Shown: positions 1-6,389 of the stretch, one piece after another
Numbering within the stretch: position 1 is the first letter of the stretch
How the letters are laid out: every line of letters starts with the position of its first letter
NCBI GenBank assembly: GCA_031255495.1
Contig: JAIRSK010000015.1
Coordinates: forward strand, 1-14,061
Length of the DNA: 14,061 nt
From: Endomicrobiellum devescovinae
GTDB lineage: Bacteria > Elusimicrobiota > Endomicrobiia > Endomicrobiales > Endomicrobiaceae
Direction: 5' to 3'
Translations under genes and position numbers: made by a program
The notes under the pieces: generated by a model
The model's input: only the letters and a program-made list of their open reading frames with translations
The model's database searches: none
Told to the model about the DNA's origin: nothing

Positions 1-348
1 CTACAGGCTTAGTCCGAAAATTTATCTCGTTTATAACGCCGTAATCGGACGGTACTACGTTATAAACCAGTGCCGTTTTATTTTCATTTTAAACTGACGG
101 CACAAGCCGCTTAAAACTAACATGCTCTTGTCGTTTTATCCCTATAGCATGTGTCTAAGGTAAAACGAAGCTGCGTTAAGCAGCAATTGAAAATACAGTC
201 ATAGGGCTAAAGCCAAAAGTCTTTAGCGTTGGCTGTACATTAACAACAGTTTTGTTGTTTATTTTTCAGTCGATTTTTGCGGAGCCATCGACCAACTCCG
301 GACTGCTGTCATTACCTCTGCCACTCCCGTCGAACCCTGTTCACCCCC
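1..348 (-). ncRNA. ssrA: tmRNA, 5' and central part (3' end outside window)
   Basis: Transfer-messenger RNA rescues stalled ribosomes and adds a degradation tag, working with SmpB. Read leftward, the RNA begins GGGGGTGAACAGGGTTCGAC, the typical tmRNA start, and at the window edge it reaches GGACTAAGCCTGTAG, matching the conserved stretch just before the 3' tRNA-like domain. Four pseudoknots pair by eye: PK1 280-284/296-300 with 269-273/288-292; PK2 132-138/161-167 with 120-126/146-152; PK3 87-92/111-116 with 70-76/97-103; PK4 29-38/58-67 with 12-17/45-50. The tag frame ends Ile-Ala-Ala-stop (187 down to 176), inside a small hairpin GCTGC-TTAAC-GCAGC as in known tmRNAs. By analogy with the E. 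coli spacing from PK1, the resume codon is AAC at 256-254. The mature 5' end at 348 is set by the G run expected to pair with the unseen acceptor 3' strand. Confidence 0.93.
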
Positions 349-349
349 A

Positions 350-829
350 TTAGTTTTTACGTCTTTCCTTAAAGAAATTCTTAATTATATCTGTACACTC
401 TTTGTTTAAGTGTTTTTCTTTGCCGCCGTCAAATTCTATTTTGTGATTTAGTTTTTTACTTTTAGCTATTTTAAAAACGCTTTTACACGCTCCAGATTTC
501 ACATCGTACGCACCAAAAATAATCTTTTTTATCCTCGCATTTACAAGAGCGCCCGCACACATTGCACAAGGCTCAATTGTAACATATATTGAGCAATCGT
601 TCAAACGATAATTATTCAATTTTTTAGCAGCTTTGCGCAAAGCTACAATTTCCGCGTGCGCCGTAGGATCAGACAATATAATGCATTTATTAAATCCCCT
701 TGCAATTATTTTGTCGTTACAGGTTATAACTGCGCCTATGGGCACTTCGCCGACTTTTTTGGCTTTACGGGCTTCTTTTAGGGCTTGAGACATGAAGTAA
801 GCATCATTTTTGATGTTTTTATTTTTCAA
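350..829 (-). CDS. tadA: tRNA-specific adenosine deaminase TadA
   Basis: TadA deaminates adenosine 34 to inosine in tRNA-Arg(ACG) so that it can read several CGN codons. The 159-residue protein has the full cytidine-deaminase-fold active site: EVPIGAV at 28-34, zinc ligand and catalytic acid in HAE (H58, E60), and PCAMC (C88, C91). The start is TTG at 829-827. It is preferred over the ATG at Met13 because the sequence Y-F-M at 11-13 aligns with the first conserved helix of the family (Y-W-M in E. coli), so starting at Met13 would cut that helix. The gene overlaps the end of ybgC by 11 bases, with only a weak GGA upstream, so translation is probably coupled. Its stop codon (352-350) is one base from the tmRNA 5' end. 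Length and motifs are normal for the family. Confidence 0.95.
   Translation of the reverse strand: MKNKNIKNDAYFMSQALKEARKAKKVGEVPIGAVITCNDKIIARGFNKCIILSDPTAHAEIVALRKAAKKLNNYRLNDCSIYVTIEPCAMCAGALVNARIKKIIFGAYDVKSGACKSVFKIAKSKKLNHKIEFDGGKEKHLNKECTDIIKNFFKERRKN
384..389 (-). promoter_or_regulatory. Possible -10 element for ssrA inside tadA
   Basis: A perfect TATAAT lies on the minus strand within the last codons of tadA. It is placed to start transcription near 377, about 29 bases before the mature tmRNA 5' end. No convincing -35 box is present at 16-18 bases (CACTTA at 17). This could be an internal ssrA promoter or chance in AT-rich sequence; the alternative is that ssrA is cut from the ybgC-tadA transcript. 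Confidence 0.35.
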
Positions 830-1217
830 GATTTTTTTCCAGCGTCTCTCTTATGTCTTTTGGGAAACGTACAGGCTTTAAATCTTTATTGACGAAAGGA
901 TGTTTTGTTTTGCCTATAACTAAAAGTTTCCCTTTACATTTAACTTCATAATAGCACGTTATGCTCGCAGCTGTTATTTCTGATATTTTTGTTTCTATTT
1001 CTATGATGTCATCGTATTTTGCAGGAGCTAAGTATTTGCACTCGGCATGAATAACAGGAAAATAAAAACCGCGATCTTCTATTGCTTTATATTCAAGACC
1101 TATTTCTCTGAGAAGCTCTGTACGTCCCCGCTCAAAAAAAGTTAAATAATTTGCATAATAAACCATTCCCATTTGGTCTGTATCAGCGTAAGCAATTCTC
1201 ACTTTTAATGAATTCAT
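819..1217 (-). CDS. ybgC: YbgC-type acyl-CoA thioesterase (hotdog fold)
   Basis: A 132-residue 4-hydroxybenzoyl-CoA thioesterase/YbgC family protein. The signature YADTDQMGMVYYANY (10-24) contains the expected catalytic aspartate, D14, and the C-terminal KHPFVN block followed by P-V-R-F-P is typical of the family. Family members hydrolyse short- to medium-chain acyl-CoA or acyl-ACP; in proteobacteria ybgC sits next to tol-pal, but no tol genes are seen here, so the substrate is unknown. The ORF stays open up to 1298, but the start at 1217 is chosen because GGAG (1227-1224) lies six bases upstream and homology begins there; a start further up would also precede the probable transcription start. 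First gene of the ybgC-tadA-ssrA run. Confidence 0.9.
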   Translation of the reverse strand: MNSLKVRIAYADTDQMGMVYYANYLTFFERGRTELLREIGLEYKAIEDRGFYFPVIHAECKYLAPAKYDDIIEIETKISEITAASITCYYEVKCKGKLLVIGKTKHPFVNKDLKPVRFPKDIRETLEKNLEK

Positions 1218-1244
1218 AATATTCTCCGTTAATCTTCTTAACGA

Positions 1245-1274
1245 ATTATAGTACATTGACTCTAAGAAAATCAA
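1245..1274 (-). promoter_or_regulatory. Promoter for ybgC-tadA(-ssrA)
   Basis: On the minus strand TTGATT (1274-1269) is followed after 18 bases by a perfect TATAAT (1250-1245). Transcription would begin near 1238, about ten bases before the ybgC Shine-Dalgarno GGAG. It is back to back with the tRNA-Cys promoter at 1303-1331. Confidence 0.65.
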
Positions 1275-1302
1275 AATAAAATATTGTTTTATGCACAAAA
1301 AT

Positions 1303-1331
1303 TTGACTATCGGACGCTGTTTTAATATACT
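1303..1331 (+). promoter_or_regulatory. Sigma-70 promoter for tRNA-Cys operon
   Basis: TTGACT (1303-1308), a 17-base spacer and TATACT (1326-1331) form a near-consensus housekeeping promoter, with a start near 1338 and mature tRNA-Cys at 1352. It is the best candidate promoter for tRNA-Cys, tRNA-Val and the decarboxylase-dksA-mscS genes behind them. Confidence 0.75.
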
Positions 1332-1351
1332 TCTTAATTATTTAGTTCATT

Positions 1352-1423
1352 GGTGCGGTACCCAAGTGGTAAGGGAGCAGCCTGCAAAACTGTTATTCGC
1401 CGGTTCAATTCCGGCCCGCACCT
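1352..1423 (+). tRNA. trnC: tRNA-Cys (GCA)
   Basis: The 72-base cloverleaf folds with acceptor GGTGCGG/CCGCACC, T arm GCCGG-TTCAATT-CCGGC, and anticodon loop CTGCAAA (1382-1388) giving anticodon GCA. Discriminator T (1423) is the usual identity base of bacterial tRNA-Cys. The anticodon stem has a C31-A39 mismatch and a G27-U43 wobble. No CCA is encoded, so a CCA-adding enzyme is needed. tRNA-Val follows 22 bases later. Confidence 0.95.
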
Positions 1424-1445
1424 TGTTCATATAAAATCATATGCT

Positions 1446-1519
1446 GCCCGGTTAGCTCAGTTGGTTAGAGTACTTCCTTGACATGGAAGGGGTCAGAAGT
1501 TCGAGTCTTCTACCGGGCA
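1446..1519 (+). tRNA. trnV: tRNA-Val (GAC)
   Basis: The 74-base cloverleaf has acceptor GCCCGGT/ACCGGGC, D arm GCTC/GAGT, a fully paired anticodon stem CTTCC/GGAAG around loop TTGACAT (anticodon GAC), T arm AGAAG-TTCGAGT-CTTCT, and discriminator A. CCA is not encoded. Only 20 bases separate it from the decarboxylase start, so 3' processing of this tRNA should create the 5' end of the downstream mRNA. Confidence 0.96.
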
Positions 1520-1539
1520 CTCTAAGGGTAGGCAGCATA

Positions 1540-3024
1540 ATGAAAAAAGTAAAAAACTCGAATTTTGGAAAACAGTCTAAGGCTCCATTATTTGATACAC
1601 TTCTGGGGCACGCAAAAAGAGACGTTATATCTCTACATTGTCCGGGACATAAAAACGGAAGAAGTATAGATAAAGAATTAAAAAATTATGTCGGCGAAGA
1701 GGTTTTTAAATTTGATGTTACGGTTTTTGACGAAGTAGATTCTTTACACGACCCTGTCGGACCAATAAAAAAAGCTCAAGAACTTATGGCAGAAGCATAT
1801 GGTGTTGAGCATTCTTTATTTTTGGTAAACGGTACGTCCGTCGGTAACATGGCTATGTTCCTTTCGGCATGTAATCCGGGTGACTCAATAATAGTTTCAA
1901 GAAGTTCTCATAAGTCTATAATGGCAGGAATTATTATGTCTGGTGTTTGGCCTATTTGGGTTCAACCTAAAATAGATCAAAATCTAGACTTGATTTTTAG
2001 CATGACTTACGATCAGGTTAAAGAAGCTTTGGATAAATACCCTGAAGCAAAAGCTGTGTTTATAACGAGCCCTACTTATAATGGCATTGTTACTGAGTTG
2101 AGCAAAATTGCGGATTTGTGCCATAAAAGAGGCAAGATTCTCCTTGTTGATGAAGCTCACGGAGCGCACTTGCATTTTAACGATATATTGCCTGAATCTG
2201 CTGTTGAAGCTGGCGCTGATTTATGCGTTCAGTCAACGCACAAAATTTTGTCAGCAATGTCTCAAGGGTCTGTTTTACATTTTAAATCTAAATTTATTGA
2301 TTTTAACAGAGTAAAAAAAATAGTTTCAATGCTTCAAACCACAAGTCCTAATTATTTAATTCTTGCAACTATTGACTTAGCTAGAAGACAGGTTGTTTCG
2401 CAGGGAAAAGAGGACTTTGACAAAGTTATAGACGCAGCTGAGTGGGGGCGTTCTTATATAAATAAAAACATTGGCAATATGAAATGTTTTACCAGACAAG
2501 AAATAAATAAATTGGGTTTTGATTTAGATATAACAAAGCTTACCGTAAACGTTACAAAAACAGGGCTTTCAGGATATGAGATTGAAAACATTTTGGCTAA
2601 AGAATATAATATTCAACTTGATTATGCTGATTTGTTTAATTTGGTAGCAATTCCCGGTGAAGGCACAATTAAATCTGATATAGAGGCTTTTGTAAAAGCA
2701 CTTGAAAGTATAAGTAAAAAATATCACGGTAAACAAAAAAACTGGATACTTAAGATTCCATCTTTGGCTACCGAAATGGTTATGAAGCCTAGAGATGTGT
2801 TCCTTTCAAACAGCATAACAAAGGTGAGCTTGAAAAAGTCTGTCGGACATATAGCTGCTCAAACTTTGACGCCTTACCCTCCGGGAATACCTGTAGTAAT
2901 ACCTGGAGAAAGAATAACTCAAGAAATATGCGATTATCTTATGGATACGGCATCTAAGGGCATAAGAGTAAGTGGTCAAGAAAACGATAAATTAAGAATG
3001 GTTAAAGTTTTTACAAACTTCTAA
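1540..3024 (+). CDS. PLP-dependent Orn/Lys/Arg decarboxylase
   Basis: A 494-residue fold-type I pyridoxal-phosphate decarboxylase of the short, Bacillus SpeA-like kind. Visible elements: the N-terminal HCPGHK block, FLVNGTSVGN, SSHKS (H124, expected to stack on the cofactor ring), VDEAHGAH (D204 binds the pyridine nitrogen), STHK (K235, Schiff-base lysine), and the C-terminal domain with TPYPPGIPVVIPGE. The family decarboxylates arginine, lysine or ornithine, giving agmatine, cadaverine or putrescine; the substrate cannot be read from these motifs, although biosynthetic arginine decarboxylase is common for this length. The frame is open from 1483, inside tRNA-Val, so the start is set at ATG 1540 with a modest AGG seven bases upstream. 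dksA follows after 12 bases, pointing to an operon. Confidence 0.92.
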   Translation: MKKVKNSNFGKQSKAPLFDTLLGHAKRDVISLHCPGHKNGRSIDKELKNYVGEEVFKFDVTVFDEVDSLHDPVGPIKKAQELMAEAYGVEHSLFLVNGTSVGNMAMFLSACNPGDSIIVSRSSHKSIMAGIIMSGVWPIWVQPKIDQNLDLIFSMTYDQVKEALDKYPEAKAVFITSPTYNGIVTELSKIADLCHKRGKILLVDEAHGAHLHFNDILPESAVEAGADLCVQSTHKILSAMSQGSVLHFKSKFIDFNRVKKIVSMLQTTSPNYLILATIDLARRQVVSQGKEDFDKVIDAAEWGRSYINKNIGNMKCFTRQEINKLGFDLDITKLTVNVTKTGLSGYEIENILAKEYNIQLDYADLFNLVAIPGEGTIKSDIEAFVKALESISKKYHGKQKNWILKIPSLATEMVMKPRDVFLSNSITKVSLKKSVGHIAAQTLTPYPPGIPVVIPGERITQEICDYLMDTASKGIRVSGQENDKLRMVKVFTNF

Positions 3025-3036
3025 ACGGAGAGTACA

Positions 3037-3387
3037 ATGAATAAAAAAGATTTAGCAGAAATAAAAAAGCTCTTGATAGAAAAGAAAGCCGAACTTTTAA
3101 ATAAAACTAATAATGCTCAAAGAGATATAAATTCCGACGATATAAACGTCGGAGACGAAATAGATACCGCAAGACAAAACAGTGATAAAGAAATATTTTT
3201 TGAACTTGTCGCTGGTGATAAGATAACATTGAATGCTGTAAATGACGCTCTTGCTAAAATAGAGAAGAATACTTATGGCACATGCGAGTGTTGTGGTGAA
3301 GAAATTCCCGCAGAGAGATTAAAAGCTATTCCTTGGACTAGATATTGCATAAAGTGTCAGGAAGAAGCTGAAAATCCTAAAAGATAA
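3037..3387 (+). CDS. dksA: DksA/TraR family RNA polymerase regulator
   Basis: A 116-residue protein with an N-terminal coiled coil (roughly 1-78) and a C4 zinc finger C83-x2-C86-x17-C104-x2-C107. At the coiled-coil tip it keeps D40, D43 and A45 in the spacing D-x2-D-x-A, which matches the DksA residues (D71, D74, A76 in E. coli) that reach through the RNA polymerase secondary channel. This supports a true DksA-like role together with ppGpp rather than a degenerate zinc-finger protein, although it is shorter than E. coli DksA (151) and closer in length to TraR-like members. Start ATG is supported by GGAG (3027-3030) six bases upstream. mscS begins two bases after its stop. Confidence 0.9.
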   Translation: MNKKDLAEIKKLLIEKKAELLNKTNNAQRDINSDDINVGDEIDTARQNSDKEIFFELVAGDKITLNAVNDALAKIEKNTYGTCECCGEEIPAERLKAIPWTRYCIKCQEEAENPKR

Positions 3388-3389
3388 CA

Positions 3390-4412
3390 ATGTTATTGCA
3401 AGTTTGGAGCAGAATATTAGAAAAAAGTTTTTTGTGGATTGAGAGCGTGTCTCTATTTGCTCTTATATTCATAATAGGTTTTTTGTTTAAGAGGTATGTA
3501 GCAAGGTTTGTGCAAAATATTCTTGCAAAAATAGGGCTGGTTCTTCACGATAAGATTGTAGTAATAACAAGCAGTTACATTTCTTTTTGGTTTTTTCTCA
3601 TAGCTCTCTATGTTGGAATTTTAAAAGCTCCTATAAATACTAAAAGTGCTGTTATTGATAAAATTTTTTACGGAGTATTTGCTTTTTCAATAGTTGTTTT
3701 GATTGCGTCTATACTTTCTAAACTTTTCCGCAGGGCAATTCAAGAAAAAATTGGTTCAAATATATTAAAGTTTTCAATAACGTTTATAGGATTGGTTTTA
3801 ATATTAAATCAAGCCGGCGTGAAGTTGACGCCGATCTTAACTGCTTTGGGCATAGGCTCTCTTGCAGTTGCGTTGGCTCTCCAAGATACTCTTGCCAATT
3901 TTTTTGCCGGGATAAACATTCTTGCCAGTAAACAAATTGCAAGAGATGATTATATTAGACTTGATTCAGGACAAGAGGGAACAGTTATTGAAGTCAACTG
4001 GAGAACGACTTTGATAAAAGAAATATATAATACTACCATTGTTGTGCCTAACAGTAAAATATCTTCGTCTATAGTTAAAAGTTATCATTTTAAAAAGTCT
4101 GAAGTTACATCTTCAATAACTTGCGGTGTATCATACAGGAGTGATCTAGACCAAGTTGAGGAAATTGCAAAACTTGCGGCTAAAGAGATAATAGACAAAT
4201 ATGATTCCGCTTCCAAAGATTATCAGCCTATTGTTCAGTTTACAGATTTTGGAGATTCTTCTATAAACTTTATTTTATATTTTAGAGTTAAAACGGTTTA
4301 TGCAAGAGCTTTTATAAAGAGCGAAGTTTTGAAGAATTTATATAAGAGATTTGGTGAGGCTAAAATAGAAATTCCTTTCCCTCAGAGAGTAGTTACTATT
4401 AACAAAAATTGA
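3390..4412 (+). CDS. MscS family mechanosensitive channel
   Basis: A 340-residue inner-membrane protein. Hydrophobic segments lie near 20-34, 56-78, 92-110 and 127-140, followed by the Gly/Ala-rich pore helix 152-174 (ALGIGSLAVALALQDTLANF), the mark of small-conductance mechanosensitive channels. The beta domain (DDYIRLDSGQEGTVIEVNWR) and the closing IPFPQRVV are also typical. MscS channels release solutes on hypo-osmotic shock. The core arrangement resembles E. coli MscS (286 residues) with one extra N-terminal segment. The gene starts two bases after the dksA stop with no clear Shine-Dalgarno, so translation is probably coupled. Its last bases contain the panD promoter. Ion selectivity and whether it is a turgor valve or a specialised family member cannot be told. 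Confidence 0.92.
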   Translation: MLLQVWSRILEKSFLWIESVSLFALIFIIGFLFKRYVARFVQNILAKIGLVLHDKIVVITSSYISFWFFLIALYVGILKAPINTKSAVIDKIFYGVFAFSIVVLIASILSKLFRRAIQEKIGSNILKFSITFIGLVLILNQAGVKLTPILTALGIGSLAVALALQDTLANFFAGINILASKQIARDDYIRLDSGQEGTVIEVNWRTTLIKEIYNTTIVVPNSKISSSIVKSYHFKKSEVTSSITCGVSYRSDLDQVEEIAKLAAKEIIDKYDSASKDYQPIVQFTDFGDSSINFILYFRVKTVYARAFIKSEVLKNLYKRFGEAKIEIPFPQRVVTINKN

Positions 4413-4427
4413 TGCAAATGCTATAAT
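4399..4427 (+). promoter_or_regulatory. Strong sigma-70 promoter for panD
   Basis: TTAACA (4399-4404), a 17-base spacer and a perfect TATAAT (4422-4427) preceded by TGC (extended -10). The -35 box and part of the spacer overlap the end of mscS. Transcription would start near 4434, giving a leader of about 25 bases before panD. No terminator is seen before it, so read-through from the upstream operon is likely too. Confidence 0.8.
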
Positions 4428-4458
4428 ATCGCCGTAATTTAGTTTGGAGGCAGTTGTG

Positions 4459-4800
4459 ATGAAGTTTGTTTTAAGTTCAAAAATTTTTAAGGCTACGGTG
4501 ACGGAAGCCAATTTGGAATATAAAGGCAGTATAACAATAGATACTTATCTTTGCGATAAGGCAGGCTTGTGGATAGGGGAAAAAGTTTTGGTGGTGTCTA
4601 ATAGTTCAGGAGCAAGGCTTGAAACTTATGTAATCCCTGGTAAACCATGTTCAGGTGTAATTTGCATGAACGGCGCAGCCGCTCACATTATAAAGGCTGG
4701 CGAAGAAGTAATAATAATGGGTTTTACTCTTTCAGACAAACCTATTGACCCTAAAATTGTTTTTGTGGATAAAGATAATAAGATTGTAAAAATAAAGTAA
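4459..4800 (+). CDS. panD: Aspartate 1-decarboxylase PanD
   Basis: A 113-residue pyruvoyl enzyme that decarboxylates L-aspartate to beta-alanine, the precursor of pantothenate and coenzyme A. The proenzyme self-cleaves at G23-S24 within YKGSITID, turning S24 into the pyruvoyl group. Other conserved active-site residues are present: R53 and Y57 in ARLETY, and NGAAAH at 71-76 (compare E. coli G24-S25, R54, Y58 and N72). The start at 4459 is chosen because GGAGG (4446-4450) lies eight bases upstream; the frame is open to a TTG at 4444, but that codon sits within the ribosome binding site. No panB or panC is in view, so the rest of the pathway is elsewhere or pantothenate precursors are imported. 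Confidence 0.95.
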   Translation: MKFVLSSKIFKATVTEANLEYKGSITIDTYLCDKAGLWIGEKVLVVSNSSGARLETYVIPGKPCSGVICMNGAAAHIIKAGEEVIIMGFTLSDKPIDPKIVFVDKDNKIVKIK

Positions 4801-4818
4801 TTAATTGCAATATTTTTT

Positions 4819-4892
4819 CGGGGCGTGGCTCAGCTGGCTAGAGCGCTCGGTTCGGGACCGTGAGGTCGCTGGTTCAAATCCAGTCGCCCCGA
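4819..4892 (+). tRNA. trnP: tRNA-Pro (CGG)
   Basis: The 74-base cloverleaf has acceptor CGGGGCG/CGCCCCG with the C1-G72 pair typical of bacterial tRNA-Pro, D arm GCTC/GAGC, anticodon loop TTCGGGA (anticodon CGG), T arm GCTGG-TTCAAAT-CCAGT and discriminator A. The anticodon stem contains a U28-U42 mismatch. No CCA is encoded. It lies 18 bases after panD and 19 bases before the sigma-factor gene, so it is probably cut from a shared transcript. Confidence 0.95.
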
Positions 4893-4911
4893 ATCTTTTA
4901 AAGGAGATAAA

Positions 4912-5865
4912 ATGAATGCCAGATTTGATCCTTTAGGACTTTATTTTGAAGCAATCAGAAAAATTGAACCCATCTCTGAGAAAGAAGTTAAATCTTTGTG
5001 GATTAAATCCAAAACTGATAAATCGGCTTTTAACAGACTTGTGGAACAAAACTATAGATTAGTCATACCTATAGCGAAAAGATTTATGAAGAAAGGTATA
5101 GATTTCATGGATCTTATAGAAGAAGGAAATCTTGGTCTTATAAAAGCGGTTGAGAAGTTTGATCCAACAAGAAATATAGCCTTCTCAACATATGCGGTTT
5201 ATTGGATAGAACAATATATAAGAAAAGCCGTAGAAAATAGCGTAAAAACAATAAGGATACCTTCTCATATTTGGAACGCTCTTAACAGATGGCTAAAAAC
5301 AAAAGTAATTTTAAGAGAGAAACTCAAAAGAGAGCCAACAAACGACGAAATAGCAAAAAAATTGAAACTTAATAAAGACCAAGTTGATGATTTAATGAGA
5401 GCTTCTTCAGTTTTTAATGGAGGAGTTTCTTTAGAGGCGGCTGTGGGTGAAGATTCAAACCTGCAGGTTAAAGATACAATATCAGATGATGAAGATAAGT
5501 CGCCAGAATCAGTTACGGAAATTATAAGAGCCAGAGCAGATATAGGCATGGCTTTAAATGATTTGCCAGATAGAGAAAAAGAAGTTGTAAGAATGAGATT
5601 TGGTTTAGGCGGTATGGAGCCTATGTCGTTGGATTCTATTGGTAAAGTTTTAAATGTTTCCAGAGAGCGTGTTAGACAGCTGGAGCTGCATGCTTTTAAA
5701 AAGCTAAAAACTATTTTAGCTAAATACAATTTTATAGTAAAAGAAGAAGGTGAAAATCTAAAACTTGACAGCAGGAGCGGCAGAGATAGACGTATGAATG
5801 AAATTCAGCCTTCTAAGTTTAAAGATAGAAGGTCTAATATAGAAAGAAGAGCAAAGTGGATATAG
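4912..5865 (+). CDS. Sigma-70 family factor, group 2 (RpoS-like), with Arg-rich tail
   Basis: A 317-residue sigma factor. Order of parts: region 1.2 (DPLGLYFEAI, 6-15), region 2 with DLIEEGNLGLIKAVEKFD (67-84) and the DNA-melting/-10 segment FSTYAVYWIEQYIRKAV (91-107), region 3 (about 115-210), and regions 4.1-4.2 ending in a helix-turn-helix (SLDSIGKVLNVSRERVRQLE, 239-258). Region 1.1 is absent, which suggests a group 2 (RpoS/HrdB-like) alternative factor rather than the primary RpoD. Beyond region 4.2 there is a charged tail (about 272-317) with two DRR-type motifs, which is not a standard sigma feature. AAGGAG (4901-4906) supports the start. apt overlaps its last ten bases. A general-stress role is inferred from the class only. 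Confidence 0.9.
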   Translation: MNARFDPLGLYFEAIRKIEPISEKEVKSLWIKSKTDKSAFNRLVEQNYRLVIPIAKRFMKKGIDFMDLIEEGNLGLIKAVEKFDPTRNIAFSTYAVYWIEQYIRKAVENSVKTIRIPSHIWNALNRWLKTKVILREKLKREPTNDEIAKKLKLNKDQVDDLMRASSVFNGGVSLEAAVGEDSNLQVKDTISDDEDKSPESVTEIIRARADIGMALNDLPDREKEVVRMRFGLGGMEPMSLDSIGKVLNVSRERVRQLELHAFKKLKTILAKYNFIVKEEGENLKLDSRSGRDRRMNEIQPSKFKDRRSNIERRAKWI

Positions 5866-6368
5866 AGTCAAAAATTAAGAATACAGTTAGAGATGTTGTT
5901 GATTTTCCCGTAAAAGGAGTTGTGTTTAAAGATATAACGCCTATCCTCAAGGATATAGCTCTTTTTAAAGAAATAATAGATTTGTTTTCATATAGATACA
6001 AAAATATTAAAGTTGACAAAATTGCCGGTGTTGAGTCCAGAGGATTCCTATTTGGCATGCCTTTAGCTGTAAAAATGGGCATTCCTTTTATCCCCGTTAG
6101 AAAGAAAGGAAAGCTTCCGAGCAACACTGTTTGGGCGTCCTACTCTTTGGAATACGGTTCTGCAACGATAGAAATGCACGAAGATGCAGTTTCAGAAGGC
6201 GAGAATGTTTTGTTAATTGACGATTTCCTTGCCACTGGAGGTACTATTAACGCTTCAGTGGAACTTGTTGAAAAATTGAAAGGCAAGGTTATTTCTGCTG
6301 TGTTTGTTTGCGAACTTTCTTTTTTTAAAGGCAGAGAGAATATAAAAATATTGACGTTTTTTCTATAG
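5856..6368 (+). CDS. apt: Adenine phosphoribosyltransferase
   Basis: A 170-residue purine-salvage enzyme that makes AMP from adenine and PRPP. The N-terminal block DFPVKGVVFKDITPIL, VESRGF (59-64) and the PRPP-binding loop LLIDDFLATGGT (120-130, with D122 and D123) are clear; length is normal for the family. The loop has Phe124 where Leu is usual, a mild change. The start is GTG at 5856, overlapping the end of the sigma-factor gene by ten bases in another frame, with only a weak purine-rich GAAGAG upstream; homology reaches to this point, so GTG is preferred and translation is likely coupled. The tRNA-Arg gene begins 21 bases after the stop. Confidence 0.94.
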   Translation: MDIESKIKNTVRDVVDFPVKGVVFKDITPILKDIALFKEIIDLFSYRYKNIKVDKIAGVESRGFLFGMPLAVKMGIPFIPVRKKGKLPSNTVWASYSLEYGSATIEMHEDAVSEGENVLLIDDFLATGGTINASVELVEKLKGKVISAVFVCELSFFKGRENIKILTFFL

Positions 6369-6380
6369 CTAAATTTTAAA
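6351..6380 (+). promoter_or_regulatory. Possible promoter for tRNA-Arg and glgP
   Basis: TTGACG (6351-6356) and TTTAAA (6375-6380) are 18 bases apart at the end of apt. Transcription would start near 6387, three bases before mature tRNA-Arg. The -10 box matches consensus at four of six positions, so this is only a candidate. Confidence 0.4.
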
Positions 6381-6389
6381 ACATTGCAT

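Noticed and set aside
1..349. First impression of an empty or decayed intergenic region, or remnant of a mobile element
   Set aside because: Read on the minus strand it has the conserved tmRNA start, four consistent pseudoknots and the tag end, so it is ssrA.
819..1298. Longer ybgC reading frame starting at 1298
   Set aside because: The extra 27 residues look unlike the family, run through the promoter and lie before the clear GGAG and ATG at 1217.
1483..1539. Upstream extension of the decarboxylase frame
   Set aside because: It starts inside tRNA-Val; homology and a plausible ribosome binding site fit ATG 1540.
5265..5729. A 154-codon open frame antisense to the sigma-factor gene
   Set aside because: It lies wholly within a well-supported gene, has no ribosome binding site that I can see and no recognisable domain; it looks like a composition shadow.
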